From assembly GCF_900104175.1 (NCBI RefSeq), contig NZ_FNIX01000010.1, positions 164,181 to 228,180 on the forward strand: a stretch of 64,000 nt of DNA, given 5' to 3'. Below, piece after piece: positions 27,948 to 36,253 of this stretch. This stretch comes from Lentzea jiangxiensis. Lineage in GTDB: Bacteria > Actinomycetota > Actinomycetes > Mycobacteriales > Pseudonocardiaceae. A model generated the notes under the pieces. It searched no databases. It was not told where the DNA came from and was given only the letters and a program-made list of their open reading frames with translations. The translations under genes were made by a program, and so were the position numbers. Position 1 is the first letter of the stretch; every line of letters starts with the position of its first letter.

Positions 27948-29135
27948 CTAGGCGAGCGATCCCAGGTCCGCCTCGCGCAGCTGCTCCGGCGTGACCGCCG
28001 CCTGCGCGTCCACCAGCGCCTTGAGCGCGGTGCCGTGGTCCCACACGTTGACGTTCATCGCCGCCCGCAGCCGCCCGTCGCGCAGCCAGAACGCGACGAA
28101 CTCCCGCGAGGCCACGTCCCCGCGCACGACCAGCTCGTCGTCCTGGCCGGCGAGGCCGCGGTACTCCATGCCGAGGTCGTACTGGTCGCTGAAGAAGTAC
28201 GGCGACTTCAGGTACGGCTCGTCCAGGCCGAGCAGCGAGCCCGCCACGTGCGTGCCCTGGTCCTTCGCGTTCGCCCAGTGCTCGACGCGGACGCGCCGGC
28301 CGAGACGCGGGTGGTCCTGCGCCGCGATGTCACCGGCGGCGAACACGTCCGGCGCGGAGGTGCGCAGCGCGGCGTCGACCGCGACACCGCCCTCGGCGAG
28401 CTCCAGGCCGGCGGCCTCGGCCAGTTCGAGCCGCGGTGACGCCCCGACGGCCAGCACGGTCACGTCCGGCATCAGCTCCGTGCCGTCGTCCAGCCGCACG
28501 CCGGACGGCGAGAAGCCCTCGACACCCGTGCCCAGCCTGAACTCCACGCCGTGTCCGGCGTGCAGACCGCGGAACACCGCGCCCATCTCGGGACCCAGCA
28601 CGCGCACGAGCGGTTCGGCCAGCGGGTCGACCACGGTGACGCGGCAGCCGTGGGCGCGGGCAGCCGCCGCGACCTCGCAGCCGATCCAGCCGGCACCGAT
28701 GACCACGACGTGCCTGCCCTCGCGCAGCGCGGACTTCAACGCCGTCGCGTCGTCCAGCGTGCGCAGCACATGTCCTTGCGCCCCAGGCAGAACGCGCGGG
28801 CGCGATCCGGTCGCGAGCAGGAGGCGGTCGTAGGAGCGCACGGCCCCTTCGGAGTCCACGACCGTGTGATCACCCGGCCGGAGCTCCAGCACGGACACGC
28901 CGAGCCGCACGTCTATTTCGTTGTCGGAGTAGAAAGCCGGCTCGTGCACCCACGCCGGTTCGTTGGCCTTTCCCAGCAAAAGGTCCTTGGACAGCGCGGG
29001 AAGCTCGTACGGGCGGTGGTGTTCGGTGCCGAACACCAGGATTTGACCGCCGTAGCCGCGGTCTCGGAGCGCGCCCGCGGCGGAGGCACCGGCGAGGCCG
29101 GCTCCCACGATCACGATGCGTTGCGGTTCCGCCAT
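27948..29135 (-). CDS. FAD/NAD(P)H-dependent ferredoxin/rubredoxin reductase-like oxidoreductase
   Basis: 395 aa. Two Rossmann folds: IVIVGAGLAGASAAGALRDRG (FAD, residues 6-26) and VVVIGAGWIGCEVAAAARAHG (NAD(P)H, about 144-164). DVFAAGDIA (about 268-276) binds the FAD ribityl chain, and a C-terminal reductase domain has VEHWANAKDQGTHVA. This is the layout of reductases feeding P450s or ring-hydroxylating oxygenases (ThcD/CamA type). ATG 29135 was chosen because GAAGGGG precedes it; GTG 29141 is upstream. No ferredoxin or P450 gene is adjacent. Confidence 0.88.
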   Translation of the reverse strand: MAEPQRIVIVGAGLAGASAAGALRDRGYGGQILVFGTEHHRPYELPALSKDLLLGKANEPAWVHEPAFYSDNEIDVRLGVSVLELRPGDHTVVDSEGAVRSYDRLLLATGSRPRVLPGAQGHVLRTLDDATALKSALREGRHVVVIGAGWIGCEVAAAARAHGCRVTVVDPLAEPLVRVLGPEMGAVFRGLHAGHGVEFRLGTGVEGFSPSGVRLDDGTELMPDVTVLAVGASPRLELAEAAGLELAEGGVAVDAALRTSAPDVFAAGDIAAQDHPRLGRRVRVEHWANAKDQGTHVAGSLLGLDEPYLKSPYFFSDQYDLGMEYRGLAGQDDELVVRGDVASREFVAFWLRDGRLRAAMNVNVWDHGTALKALVDAQAAVTPEQLREADLGSLA

Positions 29136-29228
29136 GTTCACCCCTTCAGGTGACCAACTCTCGTCCCACGTACGACGTTATCGGCAGCTCGGCGCGGTTG
29201 CCCGGCGGAGAAGCGGGAAGCCTCCGTC

Positions 29229-29513
29229 ATGAACGCCGATGACGCGCGTCTCACTTGTGCGAGCGCCGGGACCGCCGCGCCCGGTGCGCCGAGTGAGCTG
29301 GAGGAAGAACCCGTGGGAGCACCAGAGGAGTGGCAGGTGAGCTGCCGCGACATCGCTTCGCGCCGACGGGACATGACGGTGTTCGTCAGCCAGGGGCACG
29401 TGGTGGTGACCGTGCCGCCGGGGGAGGCCGCCGTGCTGACGCCCCTGGAGGTCGGCCGCCTGCGGGCGGCGCTGCGCGATGCCGTCGTGAGCGCGTCCAA
29501 CACCGACGTGTGA
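29229..29513 (+). CDS. small hypothetical protein
   Basis: 94 aa. The C-terminal half is well structured in composition (MTVFVSQGHVVVTVPPGEAAVLTPLEVGRLRAALRDAV), while the first 35 residues are Ala/Glu/Pro-rich and may be untranslated if a later start is used. No family recognised. It lies between the divergent flavoprotein gene and the acyl-CoA synthetase gene. Confidence 0.5.
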   Translation: MNADDARLTCASAGTAAPGAPSELEEEPVGAPEEWQVSCRDIASRRRDMTVFVSQGHVVVTVPPGEAAVLTPLEVGRLRAALRDAVVSASNTDV

Positions 29514-29528
29514 CCGCAGTCACAGCAC

Positions 29529-29548
29529 TACCTACTGACGAGTAGGTA
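29529..29548. promoter_or_regulatory. TetR-type palindrome before the acyl-CoA synthetase
   Basis: TACCTACT-GACG-AGTAGGTA, perfect 8-bp arms with a 4-nt centre, 18 nt before ATG 29567. The form TACNNACN...NGTNNGTA is typical of TetR-family sites that control lipid genes in actinobacteria. No TetR gene is present in the window. Confidence 0.65.
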
Positions 29549-29566
29549 AATGGCACAGTGGGATCC

Positions 29567-31069
29567 ATGGTGACCCGTGTGCTGCTGACCCTGGTGAAAG
29601 CCGGAGTGATCCGGCCGTTGGGCCCGCGAGGGCTCACCGGCGCCCTGCTCGGCTACCTGCACTGGAACATCACGCTGGCGTGGGGCTACCAGACAGGCGC
29701 GGGACGGCACCCCGACCGCGCCGCGATCATCGACGACGACGGCGTCCTCACCTACGCCCAGGTCCACGAGCGCACGAGCCGGCTCGCGCACTCCTTCCGC
29801 ACCGGGGAGCGCGTCGGCCTGCTCTGCCGCAACAGCCGTGCCTTCGTCGAGACGATGACCGCGTGCACGAAGGTCGGCGCCGACGCCGTCCTGCTCAACA
29901 CCGGACTGAGCGCGGGCCAGCTCGCCCGGGTCGCGCGGGACCAGGAGATCGACCGGATCATCGCCGACCGCGAGTTCGCCGGCGTGCTGCCCGCGGGTGT
30001 CCCGGTGTTCTTCACCGACGAGCTGGAGTCGCTGATCGCGAACGGGCCCACCACCCCGCTCCCCCGCAGGCCCCCGCGCGGCCGGTTGATCGTCCTCACC
30101 TCCGGCACCACCGGCACCCCGAAGGGCGCCCGCCGCCCGGAACCCGCGAGCCTCGCCCCCGCCGCCGCACTGCTGTCGCGCATCCCCCTCAGGCACGGCG
30201 ACGTCATCTCGATCACCTCGCCGTTGTTCCACGCCTGGGGCCTCGCCGCGTTCCAGCTCGGGCTCGTGCTCGGCGCGACCCTGGTGCTGCGCCGCAGGTT
30301 CGACCCCGTGCAGGCGCTGCGGGACGCCGAGAAGTGCACCGCGATGTTCGTCGTTCCCGTGATGCTGCAACGCATGCTGGAAACCCCGCACCGGCCGCGG
30401 CTGCGGGTCATCGCCTCCAGCGGCTCGGCCCTGCCGCCGCGCGTCGCCGCCCGCACGCTCGAGGAGTTCGGCCCCGTCCTCTACAACCTCTACGGGTCGA
30501 CGGAGGTGAGCTGGGCCAGCATCGCCACCCCGGAGGAGATGCTCGCCGAACCCGGCACGGCGGGAAAACCACCGCTCGGCACCCGGCTGGCCGTCGTGGA
30601 CGACAACGGCGAACCCGTGGCACCGGGGGAGACCGGGCGGATCTTCGTCGGCAACGAGATGCTGTTCGACGGCTACACCAACGGCACCAGCAAGGAATCG
30701 CTGGACGGCCTGATGTCGACCGGCGATCTCGGCTATCTCAAGAACGGCCTGCTGTTCGTCGCCGGCCGCGACGACGAAATGATCGTCTCGGGCGGCGAGA
30801 ACGTCTACCCGCACGACGTCGAAGACCTCCTCTCGACCCTGGACGGCGTCACCGAGGTGGCGGTGCTCGGCGTTCCCGACGAGGAATGGGGCGAGCGCCT
30901 CGCCGCTTACGTGGTCGGCGCGAAAACCCTGACAGCCGAACACGTGCGTGAGCACGTGAAGGCGAACCTGGCCCGGCACTCGGTTCCCCGCGACGTCTTC
31001 TTCGTCGACGAGCTGCCGCGCAACGCCGCCGGAAAGGTGCTGAAACGCCAGTTGCGCGATCACCACTAG
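29567..31069 (+). CDS. acyl-CoA synthetase / AMP-binding ligase (FadD-like)
   Basis: 500 aa from ATG 29567 (GTG 29558 is in frame upstream). ANL-family motifs: LIVLTSGTTGTPKGARR (A3, about residues 172-188), LYNLYGSTEVSWASI (A5), LMSTGDLGYLKNGLLFVAGRDDEMIVSGGENVYPHDVE (A7-A8) and PRNAAGKVLKRQL (A10, catalytic Lys). Activates a carboxylic acid, probably a fatty acid, to its CoA thioester through an acyl-AMP. The N-terminal GYLHWNITLAWGYQTGAGRHPDR resembles long-chain FadD12-type proteins. Likely repressed through the palindrome just upstream. Confidence 0.9.
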   Translation: MVTRVLLTLVKAGVIRPLGPRGLTGALLGYLHWNITLAWGYQTGAGRHPDRAAIIDDDGVLTYAQVHERTSRLAHSFRTGERVGLLCRNSRAFVETMTACTKVGADAVLLNTGLSAGQLARVARDQEIDRIIADREFAGVLPAGVPVFFTDELESLIANGPTTPLPRRPPRGRLIVLTSGTTGTPKGARRPEPASLAPAAALLSRIPLRHGDVISITSPLFHAWGLAAFQLGLVLGATLVLRRRFDPVQALRDAEKCTAMFVVPVMLQRMLETPHRPRLRVIASSGSALPPRVAARTLEEFGPVLYNLYGSTEVSWASIATPEEMLAEPGTAGKPPLGTRLAVVDDNGEPVAPGETGRIFVGNEMLFDGYTNGTSKESLDGLMSTGDLGYLKNGLLFVAGRDDEMIVSGGENVYPHDVEDLLSTLDGVTEVAVLGVPDEEWGERLAAYVVGAKTLTAEHVREHVKANLARHSVPRDVFFVDELPRNAAGKVLKRQLRDHH

Positions 31070-31098
31070 GGTCAGGCCCCGGGTGAGGGGGCTCGACC

Positions 31099-32409
31099 AT
31101 GACGATTCCCGGCAGGACGGCTGATCCGCGGTCCAACGCCGTGCACGACCTGCGCGAGGCGCGCATCGCCCTGGACGAGGGCAGGCCGGGCGAGGCGCTG
31201 GAGCTCGCGGAGAAGGCGGTGGCCGCGTTCGCGTGGCTGGACGACGCGGAGGGCGTGGCCGAGGGCGTGCTGGCGCAGTCGGTGGCACTCGGCAAGCGCG
31301 GGCTGTGGCCGAGCGCGCTCGACACGATCGACAGGGTGCAGGAGATCGCGGCGGCCAACCGCCACATCGGACTCCAGGCGCGGTGCAGCTTCTCCCGCGC
31401 CGTCGTGGAGCTGCGGCTCGACTCGCGGGAGCGCAGCTTCAACTCCTTCGCCCGCGCGCTCGGCCTCGCGGAGCTGACCGGTGACAGCGAGCTGATCGGC
31501 TCGGTGCTGTTCGAGCAGGCGCGGGTGATGCGCATGCAGTTCCACGAGCACTGCATGGTCCGCGCCGAGGACAACCGGTGCAGCCTCGGCGGGGAGCCGT
31601 GCGTGCGCAAGCTCCGGCGGGCGGAGGCGTTGTGCGCCAGGGTGCGCGACCGGTGGAAGCAGGTCGGCGACCCGGTGCGGATGGCGATGGTCAACGTCCT
31701 GCTGGCGCACGTGCGCATCGACCTGGGTGAGCTCGACCGCGCGCACCGCAGCTGGCAGCGCGCCGACCAGCTGCTCGCCGGCAGGAACCGCCCGGTGGCG
31801 CTGGCGGAGGCGCTGATGGTGCGGGCCCGGCTGAGCGGGGCGCGCGGGCGGCACTCCGACGAGATCGCGCAGCTGGCCCAGGCCGCCGAGCTCGCGATGA
31901 GCTGTCTGGCGCGCGAGGTCGCGGTGCACGCGCACCAGCGGCTGAGCGAGGCCTACGAACGGTCTGGTGAGTTCGAACGCGCGTTGCGGCACGCGCGGAT
32001 GCAGCTGGAGCAGTACCGGCTGTGGGAGTTGCAGGAAGGCCGCGACCTGCTGCGGATGCGCGAGCACGACCTGTCGTCACGACTCGTGGAACAGTTGGCG
32101 CACAAGCGCTTCGGACCCAAGACCGAGAACGCGGCGGTGCGCGTCCCACCCGTCGGCGAGCTGCACGAGGCGGGCACCGCCGAGCACACGAACACGCGGA
32201 TCGCCCGCGCGCTGCGCGCCGGGCTCACCAAGCGCGGCATCGAGGTGCTGCGGCTCGTGGCCGCCGGGGCGAGCACGGCGGTGGTCGCGGAGTCGCTCGG
32301 CCTGTCCCCCAAAACCGTGCAGAACCACCTCCAGCGGATCTACACGACGCTCGACGTCAACGGCCGTGCCGGCGCCATCGTCTGGTGGATGAACCTGACC
32401 ACGCCTTGA
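31099..32409 (+). CDS. TPR-like regulator with C-terminal LuxR helix-turn-helix
   Basis: 436 aa. About 340 residues of helical, TPR-like repeats (EARIALDEGRPGEALELAEKAVAAF, ELDRAHRSWQRADQLLAGRN, AYERSGEFERALRHARMQLEQY) precede a LuxR/GerE DNA-binding domain at about residues 372-432 (LTKRGIEVLRLVAAGASTAVVAESLGLSPKTVQNHLQRIY). There is no N-terminal ATPase as in LAL/MalT proteins, so it is a short relative of that type. Ligand and targets are unknown. It is 29 nt after the acyl-CoA synthetase gene. A small secreted peptide gene follows about 520 nt later. Confidence 0.85.
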   Translation: MTIPGRTADPRSNAVHDLREARIALDEGRPGEALELAEKAVAAFAWLDDAEGVAEGVLAQSVALGKRGLWPSALDTIDRVQEIAAANRHIGLQARCSFSRAVVELRLDSRERSFNSFARALGLAELTGDSELIGSVLFEQARVMRMQFHEHCMVRAEDNRCSLGGEPCVRKLRRAEALCARVRDRWKQVGDPVRMAMVNVLLAHVRIDLGELDRAHRSWQRADQLLAGRNRPVALAEALMVRARLSGARGRHSDEIAQLAQAAELAMSCLAREVAVHAHQRLSEAYERSGEFERALRHARMQLEQYRLWELQEGRDLLRMREHDLSSRLVEQLAHKRFGPKTENAAVRVPPVGELHEAGTAEHTNTRIARALRAGLTKRGIEVLRLVAAGASTAVVAESLGLSPKTVQNHLQRIYTTLDVNGRAGAIVWWMNLTTP

Positions 32410-32932
32410 GGAACGGGCGCGCCAGGTCCGGCCGGACGCGGCCGCGATCGCCCGTTCGGCTGCTTGCCGTTCCCCGGCAACTGCCGCTTACCGGGTGTTC
32501 TACCCATTTCCGCGCGGTGCAATTGGGTGATGTGACGGGCGACTGCTCTGTGTCATGCTCCGATCACAACGTGTCCCGTTGACGAACAAGGGGCGGTCAT
32601 GACCGGGCAACGCCGCCCAGCGCCTCGGCAGGCGCCGGTACTCGCGCGACGCGCTGCGTGGCACGTCCCGCCACCGCACCGGATCGACGGCCACCGCCTC
32701 CGCGGATTCGGCCGTCCGGACGAGGCGCCGCGACGAGGATGCGCGCAGGATCTCCCCGAGCGCGTCCACCGCCGGACCGGCAGACCACGACTCGAGCCGC
32801 GACACGCAGCTCGGCGGGACGCCGGGCACGCGACGTCCTTTCGCGACGGACCGCGCCGCGAACGGGTCACCCGCGCCCGCGCCGAAGATCTCCGCCCCCA
32901 CCACGGCTGTCCCCTGACGAACGGAGCCCCCG
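32410..32932 (+). other. gene-poor stretch with a possible frameshifted small ORF
   Basis: ATG 32599 has a good ribosome binding site (GGGGCGG) but its frame gives an Arg/His/Pro-rich product unlikely to be real. The frame shifted by +1 (codons from 32603 to the stop at 32915) has about 90% G/C at third positions, a coding-like signal over about 100 codons, yet it opens with a TGA and has no ATG, GTG or TTG. Either a small gene carries an indel near its start or the signal is chance. Nothing is recognised in 32410-32598. Confidence 0.3.
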
Positions 32933-33067
32933 ATGAAGTTGCACACCATCGCCCGCGCCATCGCCGCCCTCCTGCTGAGTTTCGGGGCTCTCACAGCGTT
33001 GGCGGGGGTCGCGTCCGCCGATGACCCGGACCAGGCGTTCCACCCGCCGTACTGCATCGAGCCCTGA
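32933..33067 (+). CDS. 44-aa secreted peptide precursor
   Basis: 44 codons. A clear signal peptide (residues 1-29: KLHTIARAIAALLLSFGALTALAGVASA) with an AxA cleavage site would leave a 15-residue mature peptide, DDPDQAFHPPYCIEP. CGGAG lies 6 nt before the ATG. It is in the same frame as, and 15 nt after, the possible broken ORF. No family recognised. The mature peptide is acidic, Pro-rich and has one Cys; it could be a signal, a small toxin-like product or simply the remains of a longer secreted protein. Confidence 0.55.
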   Translation: MKLHTIARAIAALLLSFGALTALAGVASADDPDQAFHPPYCIEP

Positions 33068-33184
33068 CAGCCCGGCCCGGCCGCGGTGGTCCTGCCTCCC
33101 TCGCAAGCAGGACCGCCCGGCCACCGGCACACCAATTGACACACCTGGCCACACCGCCCGGAGCCGTTGAGGCACCCTTGAGAG

Positions 33185-33673
33185 GTGACTCCGCAACTGC
33201 GCACGCCTCGTCACCAGGTGAGCCCGAAGTCCGTCCTGCTGTGGACGATGCAGGCCGCCGTGTTCTGGCTCGTGCTGTTCGTGCCCCAGCTGGTCGTGTT
33301 CCTGCTGGTGGACGAGCCGCCGGCGTGGGAGCTGTGGGTGCTGGTCGCCACCGCGGTCGTCGGCGTCGTCCACACCGCCGTCGAACCGAGCTGGCGCTAC
33401 CGCGTCCACCGCTGGGAGACGACGCCGGACGCCGTCTACACGCTCTCGGGCTGGCTGAACCAGGAGTGGCGGGTCGCCCCGGTGTCGCGGATCCAGACGA
33501 TCGACACCAAGCGCGGGCCGTTCCAGCAGCTGCTCGGCCTGTCGACGGTCACGGTGACGACCGCGTCGGCCGCGGGCCCCGTGGAGATCGAAGGGCTGGA
33601 GCACGAGCTCGCGCAGAGGCTCGTCGTCGAGCTGACGAACACCACGCAGGCGACGCCGGGTGATGCCACGTGA
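33185..33673 (+). CDS. bacterial PH-domain membrane protein (YdbS-like)
   Basis: 162 aa, GTG start. Two membrane helices (about residues 19-40 and 48-66) precede one bacterial PH domain of the bPH2 type (about 70-150: YRVHRWETTPDAVYTLSGWLNQEWRVAPVSRIQTIDTKRGPFQQLLGLSTVTVTTA). Its stop overlaps the next gene by 4 nt. In Bacillus and other Gram-positives such YdbS/YdbT pairs occur together; in B. subtilis they help protect against a bacteriocin. The role here is unknown. Confidence 0.88.
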   Translation: MTPQLRTPRHQVSPKSVLLWTMQAAVFWLVLFVPQLVVFLLVDEPPAWELWVLVATAVVGVVHTAVEPSWRYRVHRWETTPDAVYTLSGWLNQEWRVAPVSRIQTIDTKRGPFQQLLGLSTVTVTTASAAGPVEIEGLEHELAQRLVVELTNTTQATPGDAT

Positions 33674-35274
33674 GCACCCCGGCGGAGGTGCCGGCCGGAC
33701 TGCCCGCCGCACCGGAGATCACCGAGCCGCTGCAGGAGTGGCACCGCCTGCACGTGCGGATGCTGGTCGTGCGGCCGCTCAACGAGGGCGTCGCGATGCT
33801 GGTGCCGATCCTCGTGCTGCTGTTCACCGGCAACGGCGAGAAGTGGCGGCTCATCGCGAGCGGCGTGACGGTCGCCGCGATCCTCGCGTTCAGCTACCTC
33901 ATCTGGCGCACCACGAAGTACCGCATCACCGACGACCAGGTCGAGCTGCACACGGGTCTGTTGACGCGCAAGCAGCTCGCGGTGCCGCGTGATCGCATCA
34001 GGACGGTCGACCTCACCTCCAAGCCGGGCCACCGGATCTTCGGCCTCTCGGCGGTGCGGATCGGCACCGGGCAGCAGGACGTGCCGGGAACGGACGGCCT
34101 CACGCTCGACGCCGTGACGCAGCAGGAGGCCGAGCGGCTGCGGGTGTTGTTGCTGCGGAAGGGAGTCGCGCCTGGGGTCGCCTCGCCCGAGGAGGCCGGT
34201 GCCGAACCGGTCGCGCTGCCGGAGTCCGAGGTCATCTCGCGGCTCGACCTGAAGTGGCTGAAGTTCGCGCCGCTGTCGCTGTCCGGTCTCGTCGCGATCG
34301 GCGCCGTGTTCGGCGTGCTGTCGAACTACGCCGACGACCTCGGCCTGCACCCCGTGCAGGACCTCTGGGAGTGGCTGTTCGAGCACCCGAGCCTCACGCT
34401 GTTCGCCGGGTTCCTGGTCGCGCTCGTCGTGGTCGGCCTGGTGCTGTCCATCCCGCTCTACGTCCTGCAGTTCTGGAACTACCGGCTGACCCGCGAACCG
34501 GACGGGACCCTGCGCGTGCAACGGGGTCTGCTGACCACGCGGTCGGTCTCGGTGGAGGAGCAACGGCTGCGCGGCGTCGACATCCAGGAACCGCTGCTGG
34601 TGCGCGCGGGCAAGGGCGCGAAGCTCGCCGCGGTGACGACGGGTCTCGGCTCCAAGGGCGAGAGCAACCTGCTGTTGCCGCCCGCGCCGCTGTCCGTGGC
34701 GCACCAGGTCTCGCGGGACGTGCTCAAGGTCGGCAGCGACCCCACGACGCTGCGGCTGCGCAAGCACCCGATCGCGGCGTTGCGCCGCAGCGTCTTCCGG
34801 CACGTGGTGCCGTGGGCCGTCATCGCCGCGGGCCTCGCGATCTGGGCACCGTCCTGGGCGTGGCCGATCCCGGCGGCGGTCATCCCGTTCGCCGCGCTGA
34901 TCGGCTGGGACAACTACCGCTCGCTCGGCAACGCCCTCGACGAGCGCTACCTGGTGACGCGCAACAACTCCCTGGTGCGCAGCACCGTCGCGCTGCAGCG
35001 CACCGGCATCATCGGCTGGCGCATCCGGCGGTCGTTCTTCCAGCGCCGCAGCGGGTTGATGACGATCGGCGCGACCACGGCGGCGGGCGCGGGGATCTAC
35101 CACGTGACGGACGTCGGCGAGTCCGACGGCCTGGCGCTCGCCGACGAGGCCGTGCCGGAGCTGCTGAGGCCGTTCCTGGTCGATAAGTCCGCTGCCGACG
35201 AGTCCGCTGGGGATGAGTCCGCTGTGGATGAGTCCGCTGGGGACGGTCAGGCCGACCGGAACGTCTGGCGGTAG
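33670..35274 (+). CDS. bacterial PH-domain membrane protein (YdbT-like)
   Basis: 534 aa, GTG start overlapping the previous stop (GTGA). Several membrane helices in pairs (about residues 38-80, 205-270, 385-425) alternate with bPH2 domains: TKYRITDDQVELHTGLLTRKQLAVPRDRIRTVDLTSKPG, FWNYRLTREPDGTLRVQRGLLTTRSVSVEEQRLRGVD and a third near residues 430-490. This is the YdbT architecture, and it probably forms a complex with the YdbS-like protein. The C-terminus carries four copies of a DESAG-like pentapeptide from a 15-bp repeat and overlaps the convergent GlxA gene by 28 bp. Confidence 0.88.
   Translation: MSTPAEVPAGLPAAPEITEPLQEWHRLHVRMLVVRPLNEGVAMLVPILVLLFTGNGEKWRLIASGVTVAAILAFSYLIWRTTKYRITDDQVELHTGLLTRKQLAVPRDRIRTVDLTSKPGHRIFGLSAVRIGTGQQDVPGTDGLTLDAVTQQEAERLRVLLLRKGVAPGVASPEEAGAEPVALPESEVISRLDLKWLKFAPLSLSGLVAIGAVFGVLSNYADDLGLHPVQDLWEWLFEHPSLTLFAGFLVALVVVGLVLSIPLYVLQFWNYRLTREPDGTLRVQRGLLTTRSVSVEEQRLRGVDIQEPLLVRAGKGAKLAAVTTGLGSKGESNLLLPPAPLSVAHQVSRDVLKVGSDPTTLRLRKHPIAALRRSVFRHVVPWAVIAAGLAIWAPSWAWPIPAAVIPFAALIGWDNYRSLGNALDERYLVTRNNSLVRSTVALQRTGIIGWRIRRSFFQRRSGLMTIGATTAAGAGIYHVTDVGESDGLALADEAVPELLRPFLVDKSAADESAGDESAVDESAGDGQADRNVWR
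35182..35241 (+). repeat. four 15-bp tandem repeats at the 3' end of the PH-domain gene
   Basis: Four units of GA(T/C)(A/G)AGTCCGCTGNN, encoding DKSAA, DESAG, DESAV and DESAG. In-frame expansion near a stop codon; the units are nearly identical, so recent slippage is likely. Confidence 0.85.
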
Positions 35275-36182
35275 GCGCTCGGCGAGATCCCGATCATCGC
35301 CGCCATCTGCTGCCGCAACGCCGCGCCGGTGCCGAAGCCGGCGTGGTTCGCGACCTGGTCGATCGGCAGGTCCGTGGACTCCAGCAGGTGCCGGGCCCGG
35401 TCGACGCGCTGCTGCGCCAGCCACTGGCCCGGTGACATGCCCGTCTCGGCGCGGAACCGCCGGGTGAACGTGCGCACGCTCATCCGCGCCTGCGCGGCCA
35501 TCGCGGCGAGGTCGAGGGGCTCCTGGAGGCGTTCCAGGGCCCACTCGCGGGCGAGCGCCGTGGAGGTGTCCGGGTAGCTCGGCACCGGGCGGTCGACGAA
35601 CTGCGACTGACCGCCCTGCCGCCACGCCGGGACGACGCAGTAGCGGGCGATCCAGTTCGCCACCTCGCTGCCGTGGTCGGACCTGATGACGTGCAGGCAG
35701 AGGTCGATGCCCGCGGCGACGCCCGCCGAGGTGAGGACGTCGCCGTCGTCGATGAACAGCACGTCCGGGTTCAGCCGCACCTGCGGGTACAGCGCGCGGA
35801 ACTCGTCGGTGGTCTTCCAGTGCGTGGTCGCGGGCCTGCCGTCGAGCAGCCCGGCGGCGGCGAGCACGAACGCACCGGTGCAGATCGACATGATCCGGCG
35901 CGCGTTCGTCGTCGTCAGCGCCTCCAGCACCTCGGGTTCGAGCCGGCCTTCCCTGGCCGGCCGGTAGTGCGTGCCCGGGACGAGCACCGTGTCGGCGTCC
36001 CGCAGCACCTCCAGCCCGTGCTCGGGCGCGATGGTGAAGCCGCCGGTGGTGGGGACGGGGCGGCGGTCCGGCGAGCAGACGACCACCTCGTAGCGGTCCT
36101 CGAGCCGGGCGAACATGTGCGTCGCGCTGCCGATGTCGAACGCCACCGACTGCTCGAGCGCGAGAACGGCGATCCGGTGCAT
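35247..36182 (-). CDS. GlxA-family regulator (DJ-1/PfpI domain plus AraC helix-turn-helix)
   Basis: 311 aa. N-terminal DJ-1/PfpI-like domain (about residues 1-170, with MSICTGAFVLAAAGLLDGRPATTHWKTTDEF; the Cys of the nucleophile-elbow position is present). C-terminal AraC domain (about 215-311: MSVRTFTRRFRAETGMSPGQWLAQQRVDRARHLLESTDLPIDQVANHAGFG). GlxA-type proteins sense amine or amide metabolites, for example ArgR or GbdR. It is divergent from an MFS permease gene with a 71-nt gap, so that permease is a likely target. Confidence 0.93.
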   Translation of the reverse strand: MHRIAVLALEQSVAFDIGSATHMFARLEDRYEVVVCSPDRRPVPTTGGFTIAPEHGLEVLRDADTVLVPGTHYRPAREGRLEPEVLEALTTTNARRIMSICTGAFVLAAAGLLDGRPATTHWKTTDEFRALYPQVRLNPDVLFIDDGDVLTSAGVAAGIDLCLHVIRSDHGSEVANWIARYCVVPAWRQGGQSQFVDRPVPSYPDTSTALAREWALERLQEPLDLAAMAAQARMSVRTFTRRFRAETGMSPGQWLAQQRVDRARHLLESTDLPIDQVANHAGFGTGAALRQQMAAMIGISPSAYRQTFRSA

Positions 36183-36253
36183 GGCCTGATTCTTTCACAT
36201 GATGGCCATCGGGCCACTGGTTGCACCGTCGGCGTTCACCGAACCTTGTCGGC

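Noticed and set aside
32500..33204. Minus-strand 234-codon gene in the gap after the LuxR gene
   Set aside because: Cys/Gly/Arg-rich composition without motif, poor start context, and it conflicts with the better-supported secreted peptide gene.
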